Below, in pieces: positions 7,634 to 15,541 of a stretch of 36,164 nucleotides of DNA. A program made the translations under genes and the position numbers. Numbering within the stretch: the first letter of the stretch is position 1; every line of letters starts with the position of its first letter. The notes under the pieces were generated by a model, which was given only the letters and a program-made list of their open reading frames with translations, was not told the DNA's origin and did no database searches. Source of the stretch: Comamonadaceae bacterium (GTDB taxonomy: Bacteria > Pseudomonadota > Gammaproteobacteria > Burkholderiales > Burkholderiaceae_C); contig BJGT01000019.1 of the NCBI GenBank assembly GCA_014190675.1, positions 1-36,164 on the forward strand, given 5' to 3'.

Positions 7634-8253
7634 ATCGACGCCCTGGTAACGCCATCACCAGTGCCGATGCGCTGGCCGCGCTCAAGATGGCGGTAGGACT
7701 GAACCCCAACCCCGACCCGGATGGCACAGGGCCTCTCAGCGCACCGGTCGTCTCGCCGTACCAGTTTTTGGCCGCAGACGCCACGGGTACAGACGGGCGT
7801 GTGACGAGTGCAGATGCGTTGGCCATCCTCAAAATGGCGGTCAAGCTAACCACAGCCCCGGCCAAGGAGTGGATATTTGTAGAAGAAAGCCGCGATTTCT
7901 GGAACGAAACCACAGGCCAATTCACACTTAACCGCAACACCACCATCTGGGACCACAGCATCAGCATCAACTTGCAGGCTGGTGCCACCACTGGCACGGT
8001 GAACCTGGTGGGTGTGCTCAAGGGCGATGTGAACGGCAGCTGGGCAGCGACTGCGGGCAGCACGGATCTGGACACCATCGACCCGACGCACTTTACTGCT
8101 TTGAACAGCATCTTTGGTATGCCGGTGGGGCAGTTTGGGGTGGTGTGGGCGGGGTCAGTCGGCCAGAGCCTGAACCCAAGCCATCTGCCCCGGCAGGCAG
8201 TGGCTGCGCAGGTCGTACCGGCCAACTGCGAACTCCCGCGCCGCCTGGCCTAG
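7630..8253 (+). pseudogene. Broken RTX gene, 3' part: EF-hand module and C-terminal tail
   Basis: A third frame, open from a TTG at 7630, encodes the same dockerin-like doublet as its neighbours (SADALAALKMAVGL, then SADALAILKMAVKL with the loop DATGTDGRVTSAD). The GDVNGS segment and a tail reading VGQFGVV follow. It is out of frame with the preceding YVDGAQALPY part, so a second indel separates them. After the tail the frame has lost its stop and runs about 100 bases antisense through the end of the glycosyltransferase gene to TAG at 8251-8253. The natural protein end is probably near 8150. It is most likely the C-terminus of the RTX gene rather than an independent gene. A database gene caller may list it as a separate 207-residue protein. 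Confidence 0.7.
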
Positions 8254-9417
8254 CCGGTCTCGCTCGGCGCGATCCTCGCACAGCGCGATGACGTTGCTGG
8301 CAAAGCCTGCCACATCAAAAAAATCGACCAGCAGGCCGGTTTTGTTGTGTTCAATCGCCTCTCGGACCGGCGTGGTGTCGCTCGCCACAATGGCGCAGCC
8401 AACGCTCATGGCCTCAAGTAGGCTCCAGCTCAGCACGAAGGGGTAGGTCAAGTAAACGTGCACGGTAGACAGCTGCAGCATCTGCACAAAGTCGGTGTAC
8501 GGAATCTTGCCCAAGAAATGGACGCGGTCCATGTCCAGTTCGGCTTTCACTTCATCCAAAAACACATGGCGCCAACCCCGGGCGGCCTCGGCTTTGCCGC
8601 CCGGCGCGGTGGCGGGCGCCGGGGGCAGCGCGCCATAGCTGACGCCGTCGCCACCCACTATCAACACCCGGGCTTTGGGGCGTGCTTTCAGGATGGACGG
8701 CAGCGCCCGCATGAAGATGTGGTAACCCCGGTAGGGCTCCAGATTGCGGTTGACAAAGGTGATGATTTCATCGTCCCAGCTGAGCTGCAGGTTGCCCTTG
8801 CGGGTGCGCAGCCCCATGCTGGCTAGGGCGTTGGGCCGCACCTGCTGGGTGTCGATGCCGTCGTGCATGACGGAAATCTTGCTGCGAAACCGCTCCGGGA
8901 ACACCGAGCGCTGCCAATGGGTGGGCGCCAGGCCGCCCTGGCTTTGTGGAAAGTGCAACTCGTAGTTGGCGTTTTTCATGCGGAGGCGGCAGGCGTCGTC
9001 GTCTCTCACCGGCCCAAACTCCGGGTCAAAGCCCATGTCGGCGCCCTGGGCGTGGTAGTAAAACTCGCTGTAAATGCCCAGGCGGGCCTGTGGCCACAGG
9101 TCCTTCAGGAACAGGCTCTCACCCCAGCCCGGGTGGGCCACGATGACGTCAGGGCTAAAACCGTCTTGCTTCAAGGCCAGCGCGGCTCGGTAGGTAGCCT
9201 CCCCGCGTATGACCTTGCTCTCCAGGTCGGTCAGCCAACGGTGGATTTTGCCCGCCGCTTGCCGCGGCACGGCGTAAGGCACCAGCTGCACGCCGGTCAT
9301 GGGCGGGCTTGGGTTGATGTGCATCGCTACCACCTTGTGGCCTGGCAGGGCGGCCAGGGCCGGTGCCAGATGCTTGAACTGACCGGGGAAATTTTGGTGA
9401 ATGAAAAGGATGTTCAT
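8155..9417 (-). CDS. Family-4-like glycosyltransferase
   Basis: Protein of 420 residues with the two Rossmann-like halves of a GT-B glycosyltransferase. The N-terminus MNILFIHQNFPGQFKHLAPAL is typical of a group of proteobacterial GT4 enzymes. The C-terminal half has NRNLEPYRGYHIF, a VGGDG turn, the HFLGKIPY string and the donor-site segment SWSLLEAMSVGCAIVASD. Normally GT4 enzymes carry an E-x7-E motif there; here the second Glu (LLEAM) is present but the first is replaced by a hydrophobic residue. The sugar donor and acceptor cannot be told from sequence. It follows the small 105-residue gene by 39 bases and its 3' end overlaps the run-on end of the decayed RTX gene on the other strand. Modification of a surface protein or polysaccharide is the likely role. 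Confidence 0.8.
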   Translation of the reverse strand: MNILFIHQNFPGQFKHLAPALAALPGHKVVAMHINPSPPMTGVQLVPYAVPRQAAGKIHRWLTDLESKVIRGEATYRAALALKQDGFSPDVIVAHPGWGESLFLKDLWPQARLGIYSEFYYHAQGADMGFDPEFGPVRDDDACRLRMKNANYELHFPQSQGGLAPTHWQRSVFPERFRSKISVMHDGIDTQQVRPNALASMGLRTRKGNLQLSWDDEIITFVNRNLEPYRGYHIFMRALPSILKARPKARVLIVGGDGVSYGALPPAPATAPGGKAEAARGWRHVFLDEVKAELDMDRVHFLGKIPYTDFVQMLQLSTVHVYLTYPFVLSWSLLEAMSVGCAIVASDTTPVREAIEHNKTGLLVDFFDVAGFASNVIALCEDRAERDRLGQAAREFAVGRYDLRSHCLPGQMAWVQALAD

Positions 9418-9456
9418 GCGATTTGCATGAAACCGACCCGGCGCCTTGCGCCGGTA

Positions 9457-9774
9457 TCAGCTGCCGATGGCTGGTGCCGGTGTGGCAGCGTCAGCCCTGG
9501 GCGGTGCATTGCGGGTCAGTACGCCCTGCTCCACCAGCCGGCTCACCACTTGGTTCATCTGATCTACGGCGCGAAGAAAACCGGGCAGCGGCATGGCCAG
9601 GGTAGCTGAGTGCGTTGGCGCTGGTTTGTTGTCCGCGCCGGTGCGGAGGTCGACCAAATCAAGACGCACGATGCCGTCAATGAGGGTGATGTTGCCGATA
9701 CCGTCGGTGAATTGTGGTGGGATGTTCATGGCCAAGTAGGGGTTTAAGGGTTGTCGTAAGTAGGACGCCGCCAT
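9457..9774 (-). CDS. Small conserved-looking protein of unknown function
   Basis: Up to 105 residues; the core reads PPQFTDGIGNITLIDGIVRLDLVDL and later ATLAMPLPGFLRAVDQM, then a proline/alanine-rich tail. No signal peptide or membrane segment. The start may be ATG 9774 or, more likely from the sequence pattern, the second ATG at 9729 (MNIPPQF), which would give 90 residues; neither has a strong ribosome binding site. It precedes the glycosyltransferase on the same strand and is probably co-transcribed with it. The compact beta-then-helix layout resembles small cytosolic accessory proteins, but no family is assigned. Confidence 0.55.
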   Translation of the reverse strand: MAASYLRQPLNPYLAMNIPPQFTDGIGNITLIDGIVRLDLVDLRTGADNKPAPTHSATLAMPLPGFLRAVDQMNQVVSRLVEQGVLTRNAPPRADAATPAPAIGS

Positions 9775-9803
9775 GTTAACCGGAGGCTACGCACTTACCA
9801 AAT

Positions 9804-9842
9804 GGGTGGACTAAGGGTGGATCTAAGGGTGGACTTAAGGGG
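9804..9842. repeat. Short tandem repeat, about 12-base unit
   Basis: Three imperfect copies of GGGTGGA(T)CTTAA-type units (GGGTGGACTAA, GGGTGGATCTAA, GGGTGGACTTAA) followed by GGGG. It lies upstream of the 105-residue gene and downstream of the oxidoreductase remnant, outside any convincing gene. Confidence 0.7.
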
Positions 9843-9902
9843 CGCGCCGACTCAGGTGACCTTGACCCATGCAAGCTCGGTGTCAGACGATAAGCCATGC
9901 GC

Positions 9903-10454
9903 TCACCAGTTCAGTGCCCAGTCGCCCCGCGTCAGGTCAATGCGCTCACCCGTTTGCGCCGAGTGCTCGGCGGCCAGGCCAATCACCACGGCTTTCAGGC
10001 CATCGGTCAGGCTCACTTCTACTGCCTGTTGGCCTTGCAACACCGCCAGAAACTTTTGGTGCTGGTAGAAGGTGGAGCCATTGTGGTCGCCAGCGTCCAG
10101 CAGCAGAGGGTCAACCGGGATCTCCAGCAAACGCGGCCCGGCCGGTTGGCGTGGGCTGACGATCAGCTGCGCCACGGGGGCTGCGCCCAGCAGCTCGCCC
10201 GGCCAGAAGCGGCCCGGGCCGGGTACTTTGCATTCGAGCTTGCCTTGCGGTCCGACCACGCTGATTTCTTCTTGGTAGCGCGAGCCTTCGGCAAACATGC
10301 ACAGCTCCAGCAAGGCCCGCCTGCCGCCTGGGACATCCAGCACCACAAAGGCGTTGTCCAGGATGTCGGGCTGGCCTGCGGGGTAGATCTCGTCCAAGTG
10401 GTTGTGGTTTTGCCCGCCCGAGGCATCATGCCCAGGCCTGTGGCATGCGTTTGC
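9903..10454 (-). pseudogene. Truncated Gfo/Idh/MocA-family oxidoreductase (C-terminal remnant)
   Basis: The minus-strand frame encodes about 180 residues that match the C-terminal substrate-binding half of Gfo/Idh/MocA dehydrogenases: ASGGQNHNHLDEIYP, then a core with FVVLDVPGG, ALLELCMFAEGSR and EEISVVGPQGKLE, and a terminal SLTDGLKAVVIGLAAEHSAQTG. The NAD(P)-binding Rossmann half, normally the first 120-130 residues, is absent. The frame is closed by TAG at 10455-10457, and the adjacent HAD gene ends at 10535, leaving no room for it. A TTG at 10397 could start a 164-residue product but lacks family logic. Best read as a deletion remnant of a sugar or inositol dehydrogenase-like gene. Confidence 0.7.
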
Positions 10455-10534
10455 CTAAAGAACGCCTGCCAGACTTGTTGAGCGGAAACCTTATAGCGGC
10501 TTGAACAGAGCTTGCCTCGCCCGTCACCGCTATC

Positions 10535-11245
10535 TCAGCGGCAACCGAGCTGGTCTGCCAGCGCCAGAAAGTCCCGCGCATGCAGGGTGTTGGCGGGGTG
10601 AGGTGACACGTCCTTGTGGTTGTTCAATCCAAATTCCGCCGGGCGCTCAATGTAGGCCGTTTGCAGGCCGCAAGCGCAAGCGGCGGCCAGGTCATCCTGG
10701 TGTGCCGCCACCAGCATCACCTGGCTCGGGTTCAGGTCAAACACCCGGGCTACGCCCAGGTAGGTGACTGGGTCGGGCTTGTAGGCACGAAACACCTCTG
10801 CCGACAAAATGCAGTCCCAGGGCAGGCCTGCTCGCTTGGCCATGTTGGTGAGCAAACCCAGGTTTCCGTTGGACAGGGTGCACAGGGTGTGGCGGGTTTT
10901 GAGCCGCTGCAGGCCCGCCGCCACGTCCGGCCAAGGGTCCAGCCGGTGCCAGACCCGGTTCAGGTGCCTGCGCTCTGCCTCGGCCATGTCACCCAAGCCA
11001 AAGCGGGGTAACAGCTCGTCCAGGATCAAGCGGTGCAGGTCGTCGATCAGGGTCCACCCCAACTCGCCCGACATCACCCTGCGCATGGCCGGCTGGTAGC
11101 CGGCGCGCCAGGCCAGCGCGAAGGCGTCGCCGTCGACTCCCGCTCGCAGCGCCTGCACCTCAGCGGCGATGCCGCTGTGCCAGTCCACCACGGTGCCAAA
11201 GACATCAAAGGCCAAGACTTGGGGGGGCGTGATGTGGGGGCTCAT
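10535..11245 (-). CDS. Type II haloacid dehalogenase-like HAD hydrolase
   Basis: Protein of 236 residues with the HAD core. Motif I is FDVFGTVVDWH with nucleophile D14 and T18, motif II is LSNGN (S125), and the motif III lysine is K156 in YKPDP. R47 in WRAGYQ matches the arginine that binds the carboxylate in L-2-haloacid dehalogenases. At motif IV the family's VSSN-type string is replaced by VAAHQDDLAAA, a variant seen in many proteins annotated as type II dehalogenases. Expected reaction: hydrolysis of short (S)-2-haloacids to (R)-2-hydroxyacids, or a phosphatase or phosphonatase-like activity on a small acid. It is the last gene of a minus-strand run, 54 bases after the nitronate monooxygenase-like gene. 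Confidence 0.8.
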   Translation of the reverse strand: MSPHITPPQVLAFDVFGTVVDWHSGIAAEVQALRAGVDGDAFALAWRAGYQPAMRRVMSGELGWTLIDDLHRLILDELLPRFGLGDMAEAERRHLNRVWHRLDPWPDVAAGLQRLKTRHTLCTLSNGNLGLLTNMAKRAGLPWDCILSAEVFRAYKPDPVTYLGVARVFDLNPSQVMLVAAHQDDLAAACACGLQTAYIERPAEFGLNNHKDVSPHPANTLHARDFLALADQLGCR

Positions 11246-11299
11246 GGGAGGCAGGGGCCGGAATGGGGAGGGGCAGGGGGCGGATTATTGGCTTGGGTG

Positions 11300-12235
11300 T
11301 CAGCCAAAGGAGCGGTTTTCGGCCAGATGACCCAGCCGAGCGGTGATGGCGAAAAACTCGGCCACCGTGTCGTCGATGATTTGTTGCGCGCTCTTGATCT
11401 CGTGAATCAAGCCAGCGGTCTGGCCCGCCAACGCGGGGGCGGCCTCCATGTCGCCGCCAAAGTAGAGCTGCAGGATGCCAGACAAGGCGTCGGGCGCCAT
11501 GAGGCCAGCCTCGTAGATGGCCTGGGTGCGCGCAGATTTAAGCGCGCGGATGCAGGGGCTGGACTTTTTGTTCAGCACCAGCGTGCCGGTTTCGCGCGCC
11601 TGCAGGATGGCGTTTTTGTAGTTGGCATGCACCGGACTCTCGGTGCAGCTGACAAAGCGGGTGCCCATCTGGATCGCTTCGGCGCCCAGCGCAAAGGCCG
11701 CCGCCATACCGCGACCATCGCAAATGCCGCCAGCGGCTACCAGCGGCACATTGGTGCGGGCCCGAATGGCCTGCAGCAGCACCAGCGTGGACACCTCCTC
11801 GGGGTTCTTGAAGCCGCCGCCCTCGGCGCCTTCCACCACCAGGCCGTCAATGCCGGCGTCCACGCATTTCATGGCTGTGTCGACGGTGGGCACAGCGTGG
11901 TACACCACGATGCCGGCGTCCTTGAGCGGCGCGATGAACTTGGCCGGGCTGCCGGCCGAGGTGGTGACAAACTTGACGCCCGAGCTGCAAACAAAGCGCA
12001 GCATGGCGTCGTCTTTCAGGAAGCGGATTGGCAGATTTACACCAAAGGGCAAACCCAGCTGGCTCATGGCTGTGATCTCGGCCTGGCAGTTCTGCGTCTC
12101 GCCCGAGGATGTCTCAATCACCCCCAGGCCGCCGGCGCGAGAGACTGCCGAGGCCAATGGGGTGCGCGCAATCCAGCCCATGGGGGCCTGGATGATGGGG
12201 TATTTGGCGCCGGTGTGGGCGAGAACGCGGTTCAA
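11300..12235 (-). CDS. Nitronate monooxygenase-like FMN flavoprotein
   Basis: About 311 residues, TIM-barrel 2-nitropropane dioxygenase/nitronate monooxygenase family. It has PIIQAPMGWIA at the N-terminus, GGLGVIE, GIDGLVVEGAEGGGF, PLVAAGGICDGRGMAAAFALGA and MGTRFVSCTESPVH (FMN-phosphate binding and active-site loops). The usual EAGGH string reads EGGGF, so activity on nitronates is not assured; related flavoproteins act as NAD(P)H-quinone or enoyl reductases. The start is TTG at 12235: the GAGG ribosome site overlaps the TGA stop of the Bug gene, giving typical coupling. A longer reading back to 12286 would overlap the Bug gene by over 40 bases with no family support. Confidence 0.82.
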   Translation of the reverse strand: MNRVLAHTGAKYPIIQAPMGWIARTPLASAVSRAGGLGVIETSSGETQNCQAEITAMSQLGLPFGVNLPIRFLKDDAMLRFVCSSGVKFVTTSAGSPAKFIAPLKDAGIVVYHAVPTVDTAMKCVDAGIDGLVVEGAEGGGFKNPEEVSTLVLLQAIRARTNVPLVAAGGICDGRGMAAAFALGAEAIQMGTRFVSCTESPVHANYKNAILQARETGTLVLNKKSSPCIRALKSARTQAIYEAGLMAPDALSGILQLYFGGDMEAAPALAGQTAGLIHEIKSAQQIIDDTVAEFFAITARLGHLAENRSFG

Positions 12236-12243
12236 GAATAGCC

Positions 12244-13299
12244 TCAGTCGATCCGGGCGCCCGAGAAGCGGATGGCCTCGCCCCACTTGACGATCTCGGC
12301 AGCCTCGTAGGCGCCCAGTGCCGCCGCGCCCATGTAACGTGGCAGGGCGCCGGCGGCAGCAAAGCGTTGGGCGGTATCGGGGCTCTCGAGCACCTTGGCC
12401 ACTGCATCTTGCAGCCGCGTGATCACCGCAACAGGCAGGCCCTTGGGTGCATACAGGGCGATCCAGCCCGGGGTGTCGAAATCCTTGAGGCCAAGGCCAG
12501 CAGCGCTTTCGCTGATGGTTGGCACGCCTGGCAGTGCCTCGCTGCGTGCCAGCCCGGCAATGCCCAGTGCCTTCACCTTGCCGGCCCGAATTTGCGGACC
12601 ACTGGCTGCAATCGAGTCGAACATGACTGGAATCTGGCCGCCAATCACATCTTGCAGCGCGGGTGCCGAGCCGCGGTAGGGCACATGGGTGATGGCGCTA
12701 CCGGTGCGGCTCTTGAGCAACTCCATTGCCAGGTGGTTGGTAACCCCATTGCCACCCGATGCATAGTTGAGTTGCCCCGGACGAGCCTTGGCGTAGGCGA
12801 TAAATTCCCCCGCCGTGTTGTAGGGTGCGGCCGGGTGGGCCACCAACACAATGCCTACGCTGGCAATGTGCGCAATGGCAGTGAAGTCCTGGGCCCCGTA
12901 AGGCCGCTTGTCGTAGAGCAGGGGGGCAATCGCCTGGGTCGAGGTGCTGCCAACCAGCAGGCTGTAGCCGTCAGCGGGCAGCTGCAGCATGCTCTGGCTG
13001 GCGATCACCCCGCCAGCGCCGGGCTTGTTGTCAATCACAAATTGCTGTCCGAGCTGGGCCGACAGGCCCTGGGCCAGCACCCGCGCAAACACATCGGTTC
13101 CGCCACCAGCCGGAAAGCCCACCACGATCTTCACCGGCTTGTTGGGGTAATCGGTGGCGCTTTGGGTTTGCGCCAATGCAGCAGGCAGTTGCAGGCCAGC
13201 GCCCATGCCACAGATGGCGGCGCAGACCATCCATCGGCGCACGCGGGCCAAGGGCGGTTGGCACTGCGAAGCAAAGAGATTTGGGTATTGCTGATTCAT
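12244..13299 (-). CDS. Bug-type (TctC family) periplasmic solute-binding protein
   Basis: Protein of 351 residues. A long signal peptide ends near residue 43 (ALAQ). The mature part starts with YPNKPVKIVVGFPAGGGTDVFAR and continues with NKPGAGG, NYASGG and HVPYRGSAPALQDVIGGQI, all hallmarks of the Burkholderiales Bug receptors of tripartite tricarboxylate transporters. These bind small carboxylates or amides in the periplasm. No TctA or TctB membrane partner is nearby, so it is an orphan receptor, as most Bug proteins are. GGAG lies 11 bases before the ATG. It is followed after 8 bases by the flavoprotein gene, so receptor and enzymes probably serve one substrate. That substrate is not identifiable from sequence. 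Confidence 0.9.
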   Translation of the reverse strand: MNQQYPNLFASQCQPPLARVRRWMVCAAICGMGAGLQLPAALAQTQSATDYPNKPVKIVVGFPAGGGTDVFARVLAQGLSAQLGQQFVIDNKPGAGGVIASQSMLQLPADGYSLLVGSTSTQAIAPLLYDKRPYGAQDFTAIAHIASVGIVLVAHPAAPYNTAGEFIAYAKARPGQLNYASGGNGVTNHLAMELLKSRTGSAITHVPYRGSAPALQDVIGGQIPVMFDSIAASGPQIRAGKVKALGIAGLARSEALPGVPTISESAAGLGLKDFDTPGWIALYAPKGLPVAVITRLQDAVAKVLESPDTAQRFAAAGALPRYMGAAALGAYEAAEIVKWGEAIRFSGARID

Positions 13300-13353
13300 G
13301 GTCGTACTTGCTCCGTAGGCTGATTTGAGTGTGAGATTATGCGGCCGGCTCAG

Positions 13354-13842
13354 TCAGTGCATGGTGATTTGCGGTGCCGCGATGCTTGGGCTGGGTTTGG
13401 GCTCCATCCAGTCGGGCCATAGCTCACAGGGCCAGCCTGCATTGCGCCAGAGGTCGTGCAGGATATTGAGCCATTGCCGCACGTCTTGCCGCTGCAGTGT
13501 CAGCTGCGCGCTCAGCGAATCGCCGCCTCGAAAGTTCATGGTCATGACTTCAGCAGAATGGTTGAGGTCGACGATGGACGCCAAAAAAGGTGCTGCCTGG
13601 GCTGCCACCGGCGACTGGTGCTTGAACTCGGCCCGTGCGGCTTGCTGGGCAAAGGTGTTCTTGAGCTCGGTGTGTGCATCGTCGCCGGCGGCGGTCCAGT
13701 TCAACAGCGCCTTGAGCAAACGGCCCAGCAGGCGCTGGGTTAGCCACAGGCTCACTGTCTCCCCGGTGGGTGATGCGCCAGAGATGCGAATCCGGTCTTC
13801 GGCTTCGATGTATTCAGAGGTGATGCGATGCAGGACGGTCAT
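13354..13842 (-). CDS. Conserved-type hypothetical protein
   Basis: Protein of 162 residues with no signal peptide or membrane segment. The N-terminal part reads as a short beta domain (EYIEAEDRIRISG) followed by VSLWLTQRLLGRLLKALL, an amphipathic helix. The C-terminus is rich in Trp, Pro and Leu (LWRNAGWPCELWPDW). No family is recognised. It lies 54 bases upstream of the Bug receptor gene on the same strand and is divergent from the flavin monooxygenase gene, with about 60 bases between starts. It may lead the operon, or be an independent gene. Confidence 0.6.
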   Translation of the reverse strand: MTVLHRITSEYIEAEDRIRISGASPTGETVSLWLTQRLLGRLLKALLNWTAAGDDAHTELKNTFAQQAARAEFKHQSPVAAQAAPFLASIVDLNHSAEVMTMNFRGGDSLSAQLTLQRQDVRQWLNILHDLWRNAGWPCELWPDWMEPKPSPSIAAPQITMH

Positions 13843-13901
13843 GGCTAACGACGATGGAGGATGGCGGTCTATACACTGGGCGCCATTTTAGGAACAAGGC
13901 C

Positions 13902-15428
13902 ATGCCTGCAGGGGATTTTTTCAGCGCCCAGACGCCATCGCCAAAGCGGGGGGGGCAGACTCCTCGTATTTACCCGGTGATTGTGGTTGGTGCCGGCTTT
14001 GCCGGGATCGGTGCTGCCATCAAGCTGCGCCAAGCCGGCTGCGATTTTCTGGTGCTCGAAAAGGCCGGCGAAGTTGGCGGGGTGTGGCGCGACAACACCT
14101 ACCCCGATTGCGCTTGCGATATCCCTTCGAGCTTTTACTCTTACTCATTTGCACCTAACCCACACTGGAGCCGGCTGTTTGCCAAGCAGCCAGAGATCAA
14201 GGCCTATGCGATTGACACAGCTCAAAAATTTGGCGTCACCGAGCAGATTCGGCTGCGCCACGAGCTGACCCAAGCCCGCTGGGACCAGGCCGAGAGGCTG
14301 TGGCGACTGCAGACCAATGCCGGCGAGTTCTTGGCCAGGTTTGTGATCATGGCCTGTGGCCCCATGCATGTGCCGGTGGCGCCGAGTATTCCCGGCTTGG
14401 CCAGCTTCCCGGGCCGCAGTTTCCACTCGGCGAACTGGCCGCAAGAGCCAGATCTTCAGGGCAAGCGCGTGGCCGTGGTGGGCACCGGCGCCTCGGCGAT
14501 TCAGTTTGTGCCGCTGATTGCACAACAAGTGCCGCAGTTGGCTGTGTTCCAGCGCACCGCCCCTTGGGTGTTGCCAAAGATCGATGGCTCGATCTCGCCG
14601 GGTTGGCAGCGGCTGTTTGAAAAAATACCTTTGGTGCAGGCGGGGTTCAGAAAGCTGCTTTACCTGCAGTTCGAGTTGCTCAGCCTAAGCCTGAAATACC
14701 CCAGCCTGATCAAAAGAATCGAGTCTGTTGGCAGGCGAAATATTTTCAAAAGTGTCAAAGACAAAGCCTTGAGGGAACGCTTGTTACCCGACTTTGCCTT
14801 GGGCTGCAAACGTATTTTGATGTCTAACACCTGGTACCCGGCGCTGGCTCAAGCCCATGTGCGGGTGCTGCCGGGCTTGGCCCGGATTGAGGGACAGGCG
14901 CTTGTGGCAAGCGACGGCCAGCGCTTTGAGGCTGATGTCATTATTTTTGCGCTTGGCTTTGAGGTCGCCGAGCCGCCCATTGGGAAGTGCATTGTGGGCC
15001 TCTCGGGGGTGCCGCTGGCCCAGCGCTGGCAGGGCTCAGCCGATGCTTATCTGGGCACCATGACCCAGGACTGCCCAAACTTGTTTCTCACCTTCGGGCC
15101 TAACCTCTACACCTACTCGTCGGCCTTTGTGATGCTTGAGGCACAACTGAAGTTCATCATCTCGGCCATACAGACCGCGCAGCGGGAGGGCATTGTCAGC
15201 GTCGCCATTGACCCCCAAAAATACCAAAGCTACAACCGCCAGATCCAGACCGCGCTGCACAGCCGGGTCTGGAACAGCGGCTGCAGCAGCTACTTCATCG
15301 ACACAAACGGCCACAACAGCAGCAACTGGCCATGGACTACCTGGTACATGCGGCGACGCTTAAGCCGATTCAAACCCGGTGACTTTTTAATTGAGCAAGG
15401 CAGCCAGAAGGTCAAATTGCAAGGGTAG
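13902..15428 (+). CDS. Flavin-dependent monooxygenase, Baeyer-Villiger type
   Basis: About 508 residues. The FAD-binding motif VVGAGFAGIGAA (residues about 28-39) is followed by EKAGEVGGVWRDNTYPDCACD. The Baeyer-Villiger fingerprint F-x-G-x3-H-x3-W-P is complete (FPGRSFHSANWP, 169-180), and the NADP-binding VVGTGASA follows at 192-199. These define class B flavoprotein monooxygenases that insert one oxygen atom from O2 next to a ketone or aldehyde, or oxidise N or S atoms, using NADPH. The start is ATG 13902, preceded by AGGAACAAGG; an upstream ATG at 13854 lacks a ribosome site. The substrate is unknown. It is transcribed alone, between a divergent hypothetical gene and a convergent glycosyltransferase gene 113 bases away. 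Confidence 0.88.
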   Translation: MPAGDFFSAQTPSPKRGGQTPRIYPVIVVGAGFAGIGAAIKLRQAGCDFLVLEKAGEVGGVWRDNTYPDCACDIPSSFYSYSFAPNPHWSRLFAKQPEIKAYAIDTAQKFGVTEQIRLRHELTQARWDQAERLWRLQTNAGEFLARFVIMACGPMHVPVAPSIPGLASFPGRSFHSANWPQEPDLQGKRVAVVGTGASAIQFVPLIAQQVPQLAVFQRTAPWVLPKIDGSISPGWQRLFEKIPLVQAGFRKLLYLQFELLSLSLKYPSLIKRIESVGRRNIFKSVKDKALRERLLPDFALGCKRILMSNTWYPALAQAHVRVLPGLARIEGQALVASDGQRFEADVIIFALGFEVAEPPIGKCIVGLSGVPLAQRWQGSADAYLGTMTQDCPNLFLTFGPNLYTYSSAFVMLEAQLKFIISAIQTAQREGIVSVAIDPQKYQSYNRQIQTALHSRVWNSGCSSYFIDTNGHNSSNWPWTTWYMRRRLSRFKPGDFLIEQGSQKVKLQG

Positions 15429-15541
15429 CTGGGGTTTAGACGGCCACTACGAACACCTGTGCCATCCAACACGGCCATGGTGAAGCCATGCTCCGGGGCG
15501 GGTGGTCCGAGCGGGAGCGCCTCCGAGGGCTGTGCGAGGCC

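Noticed and set aside
10455-10534. ATAGCGG/CCGCTAT inverted repeat after the HAD gene, considered as an insertion-sequence end
   Set aside because: The arms are seven bases with a loop of about 30, there is no transposase or target duplication, and a terminator role lacks a T run.
11033-12241. Long plus-strand open frame of about 400 codons
   Set aside because: It is antisense to the flavoprotein and the start of the HAD gene, both of which have clear family motifs; its own translation is low-complexity and matches no family. High G+C opens such frames.
15429-15541. Intergenic strip after the flavin monooxygenase gene
   Set aside because: Only short G+C-rich inverted repeats such as CATGG/CCATG are present; no T run, RNA gene or coding frame could be supported.
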